NCBI GenBank assembly: GCA_965651255.1
Contig: CBFGRU010000128.1
Location: 1-8,601, forward strand
Reading direction: 5' to 3'
DNA from: CBFGRU01 sp965651255
Lineage (GTDB): Bacteria > Planctomycetota > Phycisphaerae > Phycisphaerales > SM1A02
Length of the DNA: 8,601 nucleotides
Positions 1 through 5,995 of the stretch are shown here, one piece after another. The notes under the pieces were generated by a model. It was given only the letters and a program-made list of their open reading frames with translations, searched no databases and was not told where the DNA came from. The position numbers and the translations under genes were made by a program. The number at the start of each line of letters is the position of its first letter. The stretch's first letter is position 1.

Positions 1-1
1 C

Positions 2-544
2 CCGGCGGTGAAACGCCTCGCGGAATCCGAGGATGTTCGCGCGGTCATCGGTGGACTGCTCGAGAGCGATTCGCCCGTGCTCGTTCGGTCTATTCTGTTC
101 GACAAGCCGGCGATGTCGAACTGGTTGGTCACGTGGCATCAGGACACGACGATTGCAGTTCGCCAAAGGATCGAGACGCCCGGGTTCGGCCCATGGAGCG
201 TCAAGGCCGGAATTGTTCACGTCCGCCCGCCAGCCGCTGTCCTTGAGTCGATGCTCACGCTGCGACTTCACCTGGATGACACCGATGAAACGAATGGCGC
301 GTTGCGCGTGTTACCCGGGTCGCATCGCATGGGGATTCTCGAGGCCGACGCGATTGCTGAAGCGGTTGAGCGCGGTTCGCCCCGCCTTGGCACGGCTCAT
401 CGTGGAGATGCGCTGTTGATGAAGCCATTGATCCTGCATGCTTCGGGGAGGTCGGAATCAGCCCACCGATCCCGTCGGGTGATTCATCTGGAGTATGCTG
501 CCGCCACCCTCCCGAACGGGCTCACGTGGTGTGACAATGGCTGA
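2..544 (+). CDS. Phytanoyl-CoA dioxygenase (PhyH)-like protein, 5' end outside window
   Basis: This is the C-terminal part of a probable Fe(II)/2-oxoglutarate-dependent oxygenase of the PhyH family, which hydroxylates small organic substrates in the cytoplasm. The open frame runs off the left edge, so the GTG at position 8 is probably an internal valine. Residues are numbered from that GTG. The iron-binding facial triad is visible as H44-x-D46 in a WHQD context and a distal H144 in LILHAS. R154 or R156 is the likely 2-oxoglutarate carboxylate ligand. The stretch NGALRVLPGSH (96-106) is typical of the double-stranded beta-helix core of this family. The gene converges on the PEP-CTERM gene and shows no functional link to it. 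The substrate cannot be inferred. The fold assignment is strong; the specific function is unknown. Confidence 0.85.
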   Translation, partial: PAVKRLAESEDVRAVIGGLLESDSPVLVRSILFDKPAMSNWLVTWHQDTTIAVRQRIETPGFGPWSVKAGIVHVRPPAAVLESMLTLRLHLDDTDETNGALRVLPGSHRMGILEADAIAEAVERGSPRLGTAHRGDALLMKPLILHASGRSESAHRSRRVIHLEYAAATLPNGLTWCDNG

Positions 545-573
545 CGAGACTGCCCGACGCACGTGAAACAGCA

Positions 574-602
574 CGGGAGCGATCATCAGGCGATCGCTCC
601 CG
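574..602. terminator. Bidirectional hairpin between convergent genes
   Basis: An 11-bp perfect inverted repeat (574-584 with 592-602, 7-nt loop) lies 29 bases after the oxygenase stop and 34 bases before the minus-strand PEP-CTERM stop. It is GC-rich and placed exactly where two convergent transcripts must end. Neither side has a strong U-tract; the minus-strand transcript is followed by a short TGTTTC. It may therefore be an intrinsic terminator of modest strength or a stem protecting the 3' ends. Confidence 0.7.
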
Positions 603-636
603 CGCGTTGGATACACATAACCGTCTCTGGTGCGGC

Positions 637-1320
637 TCAACGGCGACGACGGTTTCTCGTACCGAGGCAGACCAGGCCGAGCAGCGCCATTGCTCCTGGC
701 GCGGGGACCAGATTCTGGTTCACCCAGTCGATGGCCAGATCATGTTCGGCTTCATCTCGGTTGAAGTTGAACACAATCCAGAATGGGCGAGAGGTTTCGA
801 TGAACGACTGATCGCTCCACATTTCCATCTCCAAGAGGTAGATACCGGAGTCATCAGGCGTCACCCCGTTGAGTGTGAAGCCCAGGTGCCGGTGGTACCC
901 GCCTTGTGAATTGGCAGGCAGGCCGAACCCCGGCACGAAACCGCTGCCGGTCGTGACCTGAAGTGAACTGAAGTTGATGGTGAGCGACTCAGTCGCCGTG
1001 TCAAATCCGCTGCCGTTCCAGAGTCCAAGTGCCGCGCGAATGTTGAAGCCGATGAGTGAACCGCTGGGAACGGTCCCATCTTCCGCTTCGAATCCGGGTT
1101 CGTCGGTGAAGTTGAAGACACCGCCTTCGCCGAACTCTGAGCCGAAGACACGGACATTGCTGATGACGCCGCCATCGGTCTCCATGCTCGTCATCAGTCG
1201 ATTGTTGCTGTCCAGCTCAAGCAGAATGTCGCCTGCATGTCCCTGAGCCAGTGCAGCGCCGCTGCCAAGGAATGCAATGATGGTGGTGGTGATGAACGTA
1301 CGAGTAGACTTGTGAAACAT
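637..1320 (-). CDS. Exported PEP-CTERM protein, possible all3515-type (Zur-associated) family
   Basis: This encodes a 227-residue exported protein. I chose the ATG at 1320 over the upstream in-frame ATG at 1395 because an AGGAAAGG ribosome binding site sits 9 bases before it and the protein then begins with a clean signal peptide (about 1-25, cleavage near AALA-Q). The C-terminus has the tripartite sorting signal: VPAPG (205-209), a short hydrophobic helix (210-220) and a TRNRRRR basic tail. In exosortase systems this tail is cut and the protein is attached or released at the envelope. The middle contains FTDEPGFE (71-78), GFNIRAALGLWNG (91-103), a YHRH cluster (142-145) and a YLLEMEMWS...PFWIVFN block (161-185). 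To my recollection this order resembles the all3515 family of Zur-repressed PEP-CTERM proteins. I am sure of the sorting signal and only moderately sure of the family. No exosortase gene is in the window. Confidence 0.8.
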   Translation of the reverse strand: MFHKSTRTFITTTIIAFLGSGAALAQGHAGDILLELDSNNRLMTSMETDGGVISNVRVFGSEFGEGGVFNFTDEPGFEAEDGTVPSGSLIGFNIRAALGLWNGSGFDTATESLTINFSSLQVTTGSGFVPGFGLPANSQGGYHRHLGFTLNGVTPDDSGIYLLEMEMWSDQSFIETSRPFWIVFNFNRDEAEHDLAIDWVNQNLVPAPGAMALLGLVCLGTRNRRRR

Positions 1321-1329
1321 GTGTCGAAA

Positions 1330-1337
1330 CCTTTCCT
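1330..1337 (-). promoter_or_regulatory. Ribosome binding site deciding the PEP-CTERM protein start
   Basis: The minus strand reads AGGAAAGG, 9 bases before the ATG at 1320. It supports that start and rejects a longer version beginning at 1395, which would place an Arg-rich leader before the signal peptide. Confidence 0.6.
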
Positions 1338-1430
1338 GCGAAATCGCGCTCCATTGATCGCGCCGTGCGCGGGCAGCAGCGAATCCGCATGTCATGCATG
1401 AAGTGAAACAAAGAGAACTGAATGTGTGAA

Positions 1431-2210
1431 CTAACGGTTCTGCGCCTGTCGCATGGCGAAGAGGTTTGCTCGGGCGGGGTCGAAGCGATTCAACTCCGCT
1501 GAGCGATAGACTTCGCTGAACATCAGCGTCTCCGCGTGCCCATCAAGGAATCCGTAGTTGCTGCGCGCATCCCATGATCGCGCCACACCTCCGTGCAGGC
1601 CGCTGGCAATCTGGTTTGCAGCCAGCACGGGCGATGCTTCCGGGTTGGCGGGGGTCCACCAACTCTCTACGTGGGGATGATCAGCACCGGCGAATTCGCC
1701 GGTCTCAGCCATGATGAGGAAGTGCACCGTGTTCGAGGGCGCACTCACTTTGGCCAGTGAGTCGTACAACTTGAACGGGTCGGCCGGCACCGATCGGGAG
1801 AGAAAGTTGTTCGCACCGTAACTGGTGCGGCGGAACTCATCGGACGTGCCATCGAGAGGAACGCCCTGGCCTTCGCGTTCGGCCGGCCAGTGAGGGCTGT
1901 TGTCAGCGGGGCTGCGCACCAGCAACTCGCTGCCGTAGTACTCCGCGAGCGTGTTGACCCAGGTCAATTCTTCGTTGCCGTGGTCCCCATCATGGGAAAG
2001 TCCCACATCAATGAATCGTCCATTGTGATCGGACATGTACGTGAAGTGGGCCACCTGCAGATTGCGCAGGTTGTTCAGGCACTTGGTGGTAACGCCCGAA
2101 CGGCGGAGAAGCCCCATGCTCGGGAGCAGCAACGCAACGATGAGAGCCACGATGGCGACCACCACCAGCAGCTCAATGAGTGTGAACGCGCGTGAATGAG
2201 TGCGACGCAT
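1431..2210 (-). CDS. Pseudopilin-like protein with type IV pilin N-terminus and His-rich motifs
   Basis: This 259-residue protein begins with a prepilin signal: a short basic leader, then RAFTLIELLVVVAI and a hydrophobic helix (9-30). A prepilin peptidase should cut between A8 and F9, leaving Glu at mature position 5. Ala at -1 replaces the usual Gly, which is tolerated. The start at 2210 is fixed by an AAGGAGG site 6 bases upstream; the frame is open further but that part looks non-coding. The C-terminal YGFLDGHAETL (219-229) matches the end of the H-X9-DG signature of planctomycete pseudopilins, but the upstream His (H206) is farther away than usual. His residues cluster in DHNGRF (61-66), SHDGDHGNE (72-80) and GADHPHVESWW (175-185). 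Such proteins assemble in, or associate with, a type II secretion or type IV pilus-like machine at the inner membrane. Its neighbours suggest a possible role in metal handling, which is inference. Confidence 0.85.
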   Translation of the reverse strand: MRRTHSRAFTLIELLVVVAIVALIVALLLPSMGLLRRSGVTTKCLNNLRNLQVAHFTYMSDHNGRFIDVGLSHDGDHGNEELTWVNTLAEYYGSELLVRSPADNSPHWPAEREGQGVPLDGTSDEFRRTSYGANNFLSRSVPADPFKLYDSLAKVSAPSNTVHFLIMAETGEFAGADHPHVESWWTPANPEASPVLAANQIASGLHGGVARSWDARSNYGFLDGHAETLMFSEVYRSAELNRFDPARANLFAMRQAQNR

Positions 2211-2216
2211 GCGTCG

Positions 2217-2223
2217 CCTCCTT
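2217..2223 (-). promoter_or_regulatory. Strong Shine-Dalgarno site for the pseudopilin gene
   Basis: The minus strand carries AAGGAGG, 6 bases before the ATG at 2210. It is the best ribosome binding site in the window and places the start immediately before the basic prepilin leader, rather than at the more distant ATG at 2354. Confidence 0.75.
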
Positions 2224-2336
2224 CCTTTGTCAGTCGGATTCAGGGCCAGAGACCGGTGCAATCCTGAGTCTGCTGAGCGTGGTCGCGCAGCATCGCGCGC
2301 AACGCTTTCAGACCCGTGGAGACGCAAGACGTGCGT

Positions 2337-2355
2337 GTTGAACCGACCATTCAAC
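2337..2355. promoter_or_regulatory. Short inverted repeat GTTGAA-N7-TTCAAC upstream of the pseudopilin
   Basis: A perfect 6-bp inverted repeat with a 7-base spacer lies about 127 bases upstream of the pseudopilin start, in the gap after the His-rich gene. It could be an operator or part of the transcript leader. It does not match the AT-rich palindrome typical of Zur or Fur sites. A repeat of this size can occur by chance, so this is a weak call. Confidence 0.2.
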
Positions 2356-2425
2356 CATCAGCAAGTCGCGCGACGGATTCCGGGCGCGATTGCACGAAGC
2401 AATGGGAGATGGTCGTCCAGCACGC

Positions 2426-2818
2426 TTACGACACCGGTGGCGCGCGGGCCGGAAGCAGATTGAGATGCGGCTCCCGTTTGAACTCGACCGACCACGGCAC
2501 CAGGGCCGTGTTCATCGGCTCTTCGACTGGCAGCAGCGTCGCCGTCAACGCCGGAAGCGATGCCTGCAGCGCAAGCATCTTGCACGTTGCACAATTGTGC
2601 TGATGGTTCTTCTCATCCGAAGGGCCCGGATGGTCGTGACGCTCATTCGAGTCACCGGCCGGATGACAGTGGCCGGTGTGGTTGTCTGCAGAGCTGACGG
2701 AATGGTCCGCGTGTTCCACCTGGTAGTGGAGGAACTGACCTGCACCAGCCATTGCCAGCAGCGCCCAGAGGACGAGCAGCGGCGTCATTGGCTGATTGTT
2801 TCGGAGCAGGCGTGTCAT
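2426..2818 (-). CDS. Small His/Cys-rich, membrane-anchored or secreted protein, probable metal binder
   Basis: I do not recognise a named family with certainty. The 130-residue product has a hydrophobic segment at about 12-30, which is a signal peptide or single membrane anchor. A following stretch (31-79) contains ten histidines (31, 36, 39, 47, 50, 52, 61, 63, 72, 74) and three cysteines (51, 76 and 79), ending in the CxxC motif NCATCK. Then comes a second fairly hydrophobic segment (81-97) and a Pro-rich tail. The layout of an anchor, a His-rich loop and CxxC recalls small DUF2946-like or metal-resistance envelope proteins and suggests zinc or copper binding outside the cytoplasm. No good ribosome binding site precedes the ATG at 2818; an alternative start is Met11 (2788). 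It lies on the same strand as the pseudopilin and PEP-CTERM genes, which supports a shared metal-related role. Confidence 0.7.
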   Translation of the reverse strand: MTRLLRNNQPMTPLLVLWALLAMAGAGQFLHYQVEHADHSVSSADNHTGHCHPAGDSNERHDHPGPSDEKNHQHNCATCKMLALQASLPALTATLLPVEEPMNTALVPWSVEFKREPHLNLLPARAPPVS

Positions 2819-2964
2819 TCGTCGTCTACGTGATCTTCAATCGGTCGTGATGGCGCAGATCGCTGCCGCGGTATTTCTCTCAGGCGGTACGCTTCGTGGC
2901 CGAGTCTGGTTGCAGCACTCGGTCCGTTCCGCTCGAAACATTCAATCCACGCGCCGAGATTGAG

Positions 2965-3732
2965 TCAACGGACCTCAGCCGCGGGGCGGGGGTCGGGCAT
3001 GTCACGCTGGAGAAGAGCAACAAATTGCCCGGGCATGGTGTGGCCGAGCGCCTGTGCGGCGTGGGTGTGGTCCCATGCTTTCACCAGATTCCCAGCGTAC
3101 CGGTACCAGATTGCCAGTCGCTCGTGCGCCAGCGCATTCTCCGGGTTCAACTCAACGTACCCAAGCATTTCCGCAATGGCATCATCGAGCAGCAGATTCA
3201 TCTGCAGTGCCATCGCCAGTGCGAATCGTGCTTCAAGCAACGTGGGATCCTGCCGCTTGGCCGTCGCGAATGATGCAATTGCATATTCGGTCTGTCCACG
3301 ACCCTGCAACGCCATGCCAAGGCCGTAGTACGGCAAAGCGAGACTTGGCTCCGTCTGAATCGCGACGCGATAGGCACGTATTGCCTCGAACACGCGGTTG
3401 GAATCCAGGAGTTGGTCACCTTCGGCATTTCGCCGCAGGGCAAGCGCGGCATCGTTGCGGCGATTCGGCGTGACCTGGACGAATCCACCCTCGAATGTCA
3501 AACCCTCCAGCGCGAGGGCAAGTCGCTTTCCTTTATCGCCGAACTCATCCGTTTCGGGGCCGATGATCATGCCATCGGCGACATCGAGCGCGTGGTCATC
3601 ATCGTTCGAGGAAACCGCAGTGAGCGAGGTTGACGGTTGGGTCGTCGGCCCGCGTTCAGTCGATTCACACCCGCAGAGCCCGCACAACGAGAAAATGCTC
3701 AAGGTAAGAAGGGTGTTCCGGCTGAAAACCAT
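2965..3732 (-). CDS. TPR-repeat lipoprotein
   Basis: This encodes a 255-residue protein with an N-terminal lipoprotein-type signal: a short charged start, a hydrophobic stretch, then LCGC with the probable acylated Cys at 22. Cys at -2 in the lipobox is unusual but acceptable. A Ser/Thr/Asp-rich linker (23-65) follows. Four tetratricopeptide-like helical pairs run from about 99 to 230, with typical features such as AIRAYRVAIQTEPSLALPYYGLGMAL (described here as 117-142), repeated LNP/DP turns and AIASF. TPR lipoproteins usually act as protein-protein adaptors in the periplasm. The start has a GGAG site 7 bases upstream. The gene is divergent from the BNR-repeat gene and 146 bases upstream of the His-rich gene on the same strand. 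Whether it belongs to the same functional cluster is unclear. Confidence 0.85.
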   Translation of the reverse strand: MVFSRNTLLTLSIFSLCGLCGCESTERGPTTQPSTSLTAVSSNDDDHALDVADGMIIGPETDEFGDKGKRLALALEGLTFEGGFVQVTPNRRNDAALALRRNAEGDQLLDSNRVFEAIRAYRVAIQTEPSLALPYYGLGMALQGRGQTEYAIASFATAKRQDPTLLEARFALAMALQMNLLLDDAIAEMLGYVELNPENALAHERLAIWYRYAGNLVKAWDHTHAAQALGHTMPGQFVALLQRDMPDPRPAAEVR

Positions 3733-3979
3733 GGAGACGCTCCGTTTCCAAGCGATCGCAGAGAGGTGCAGTCTATCACAGCGGTCCGGTGTTTCCGCAC
3801 GAATTCATGCGCGATGCGATGATTGGGAAACTGGGCAGCTTGGACGCGCGTGGATTGGCCGCACGAATTGGAGATTTCGCAACGGTCGTAAACGATCATG
3901 CGGTATGCTGGCATGGCCATTCAGGCAGAATGATCAAACGAATCAGATGAGTTCAGCCGCGCATCGACGCGGAGCAATG

Positions 3980-3984
3980 AGGAG
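3980..3984 (+). promoter_or_regulatory. Ribosome binding site supporting a GTG start
   Basis: AGGAG lies 9 bases before the GTG at 3994. The ATG at 3998 is out of frame and the next in-frame Met is residue 9, which would shorten the signal peptide. The site therefore favours GTG initiation for the BNR-repeat protein. Confidence 0.55.
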
Positions 3985-3993
3985 ACCGCCGAA

Positions 3994-5751
3994 GTGCATG
4001 CGCTGCTTCATCGATGGATGCCGGTCGTGGCCGGTAGCGTGGCATTCATCGTCCCACCCGCTCTCGCGAGCGGACCACCGGTTATCGGCCCGCAGGTACG
4101 CGTCGACACTGCGGGTGGAACGGCCGGCGCTAACGAGACGACGGCTTCATCCTCAGAGGTGAATCCGCTGGAGATCGTGGCCGGCTGGAATGACTACCGA
4201 GAATCCGGTGGTGTGCGCAGTGGGTTCTCGCTGTCGCTCGATGGTGGGAAGACATGGAGTGGATTCATCCTGCGGCCGGAAGCGCCGTTTCAGGCCGGGA
4301 CTGAAGGTGATCCGATGACCGCGTACGACCCGCGCACCGGCTACCTCTGGGCAGGCGCCATCTCCTTCGCAGGTAACGGTGGTTTGTACATCGCGCGCAA
4401 AGCGCCGGGGGCGACGGAGTTCGAGACGCCGGTCATGGCCCAGCAGGCAGGCGGCGTGGACAAAGGGTGGATGGTCGCGGGGCCACGACGAAATCAGCCC
4501 AACACGACTCGACTGATTGCGGCGTACAACTTCGGCGTGATCTGGTCGGACGACTTCGGCGAGACGTTTACATCACCATTTTCATTGGGTCCGGGACTGG
4601 GCTTTCTTCCGCGCATCGGGCCGGAAGGTGAGTTGTATGTGGGCTACTGGGATTACACCGGGTCTGGTCAGGGGTTGCGTCTGAAGCGCTCGCTGGATGA
4701 CGGCCAGACCTTTACCACGCACAATGTGGCGACGCGCATGGATGTCTGGGGAACACAGGACGGCTCGCGCGTTCCCGGCACCTTTCGATGCCCGATGCTG
4801 TTGTACTTCGATGTCGATCAGAACACCGGTCACCTTTACGCCGCCTACTTTGACACGACCAACATCGTCAACGGCAATCGAAACCTCGACCTTTACTTCA
4901 CCCGCAGCACCGATCAGGGAACAACCTGGACGACGCCGGTGATCATCAACAGTGATGCGAATCCGCCCGGGGATCAGTTCTGGCCCTGGTTGGAGGTTGA
5001 CCGCGATGGTCGATTGCACATCATCTGCTTCGACTCGCGGCACACGATTCAGGATGACAACCAGACCGATGGCTGGTTTGATGCGTACTACCTGTATTCA
5101 GAAGATCACGGGGCGACATGGGTAGAACACCGACTGACGTCTGAGTCGTGGAACTCTGCCGATGATGGCATTCTCGGCAACAGTCAGTTTCTTGGCGACT
5201 ACCTCGGCATGGGGGTTGCGAAGAATCGACTCTTCCCCATTTACATCGATACCACCGGCGGAAGCAGTCAGCTTTTTACAAACGTGATTTCGTTTCCCGT
5301 GCAGGCGCAGGTCATGGCTGCGGAAGTGATCTTCGGAACCCCGCTCGACGGCGCCGTCGCTGAGGTGCTGGAGAGTGACGATCAGTACCTGCGGGTTCGC
5401 AGCCGATTCGGCTTTACCGCCATCGAGCCAAACGTTGCGGAGGTCGAGTTCACCGCGATGCTTGATGGCATCATCGATGAGCTGCGGGTGACCGTTGAAT
5501 CAGGAATCAATCATCCCGCTGGGTCAGCCACGATTCGCGCCTATGACAATGACATCGACGGGTTTGTCGTGATTGGACAGTACAGCATCGCACTCGAAGA
5601 GTCGATGGAGACGGTCATCGCCAACAATGCATCGCGATTTATCAATGGCGCCAACGAGGTGCGGATTCGTTCACGACAGGTGGTGACAGCGGTCTTCACT
5701 GCGCTGGGGTTCACATCCCGTTACGACCTGGTTGAGATCGTTGGTCAGTAG
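3994..5751 (+). CDS. Secreted BNR/Asp-box repeat (sialidase-fold) protein with shared C-terminal domain
   Basis: This 585-residue protein has a signal peptide (about 1-25, cleavage after ALA). Five Asp-box motifs of the form SxDxGxTW/F follow, at 81-88, 185-192, 233-240, 305-312 and 369-376, marking a beta-propeller as in sialidases and related glycan-binding or structural proteins. The opening NPLEIVAGWNDYR and SLDGGKTW are typical of non-enzymatic BNR proteins. I see no FRIP motif or clear arginine triad, so sialidase activity should not be assumed. Residues about 440-585 form a separate module homologous to the C-terminus of the downstream protease. Translation starts at a GTG preceded by AGGAG. 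The protease gene follows 244 bases later on the same strand. It is likely an exported surface or extracellular protein; its ligand is unknown. Confidence 0.85.
   Translation: MHALLHRWMPVVAGSVAFIVPPALASGPPVIGPQVRVDTAGGTAGANETTASSSEVNPLEIVAGWNDYRESGGVRSGFSLSLDGGKTWSGFILRPEAPFQAGTEGDPMTAYDPRTGYLWAGAISFAGNGGLYIARKAPGATEFETPVMAQQAGGVDKGWMVAGPRRNQPNTTRLIAAYNFGVIWSDDFGETFTSPFSLGPGLGFLPRIGPEGELYVGYWDYTGSGQGLRLKRSLDDGQTFTTHNVATRMDVWGTQDGSRVPGTFRCPMLLYFDVDQNTGHLYAAYFDTTNIVNGNRNLDLYFTRSTDQGTTWTTPVIINSDANPPGDQFWPWLEVDRDGRLHIICFDSRHTIQDDNQTDGWFDAYYLYSEDHGATWVEHRLTSESWNSADDGILGNSQFLGDYLGMGVAKNRLFPIYIDTTGGSSQLFTNVISFPVQAQVMAAEVIFGTPLDGAVAEVLESDDQYLRVRSRFGFTAIEPNVAEVEFTAMLDGIIDELRVTVESGINHPAGSATIRAYDNDIDGFVVIGQYSIALEESMETVIANNASRFINGANEVRIRSRQVVTAVFTALGFTSRYDLVEIVGQ
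5311..5748 (+). repeat. Shared C-terminal module, copy 1 (in BNR protein)
   Basis: This segment encodes residues 440-585 of the BNR protein. It aligns along its length with residues 710-854 of the protease. The best block is S461-V484, with 20 of 24 residues identical to the protease S729-V752. A second is INHPAGSA (505-512), and a third is VVTAVFTALGF (563-573), with 10 of 11 identical. The predicted character is beta-rich. I assign no function; the style resembles C-terminal modules I recall in planctomycete secreted proteins. Confidence 0.8.
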
Positions 5752-5918
5752 ATCGTCGGCATTGCAGAGGTTCATTCTCGGACCTGTTCGGCCGTCCTGG
5801 GGTGAGGCACGTCCTGAATTCGCGGCGCGACCGGCAGCGTCGCCCTGGGTTACCGCCGCTAAGATGGGTGAAACTGGCTTGGGGGCAGCCGTGTGGTAGG
5901 GTGGGACAGCGGGAAAGT

Positions 5919-5940
5919 GTCGCGATGTCGTTGTCGCGAC
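5919..5940. promoter_or_regulatory. 7-bp inverted repeat upstream of the protease gene
   Basis: GTCGCGA and TCGCGAC form a perfect 7-bp inverted repeat with an 8-base spacer, ending 55 bases before the protease start. It could be a leader hairpin or a protein-binding site. It has no U-tract and so is a poor terminator for the upstream gene. In GC-rich DNA such a repeat may be chance. Confidence 0.3.
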
Positions 5941-5995
5941 GGGACGAACGCTCTGCGTTCGGCGTACAACCGCCAGCAAGAGGTGTGAAGAGAAC

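Noticed and set aside
1392..1401. 10-base palindrome TCATGCATGA upstream of the PEP-CTERM gene as a possible Zur operator
   Set aside because: It is short, has no extended AT-rich arms, and does not match known Zur sites; it is plausibly chance.
2211..2354. In-frame N-terminal extension of the pseudopilin by 48 residues
   Set aside because: The strong AAGGAGG site and the prepilin leader fix the start at 2210; the extension would bury the prepilin signal.
2390..2833. Plus-strand open frame of 147 codons opposite the His-rich gene
   Set aside because: Its Arg-rich composition with no domain or signal features looks like the reverse shadow of the minus-strand gene, which has a coherent hydrophobic anchor and metal-ligand pattern.
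3733..3993. Sigma70-type promoters in the divergent intergenic region
   Set aside because: Only poor -35/-10 combinations with wrong spacing were found; promoters must exist here but cannot be placed from sequence.
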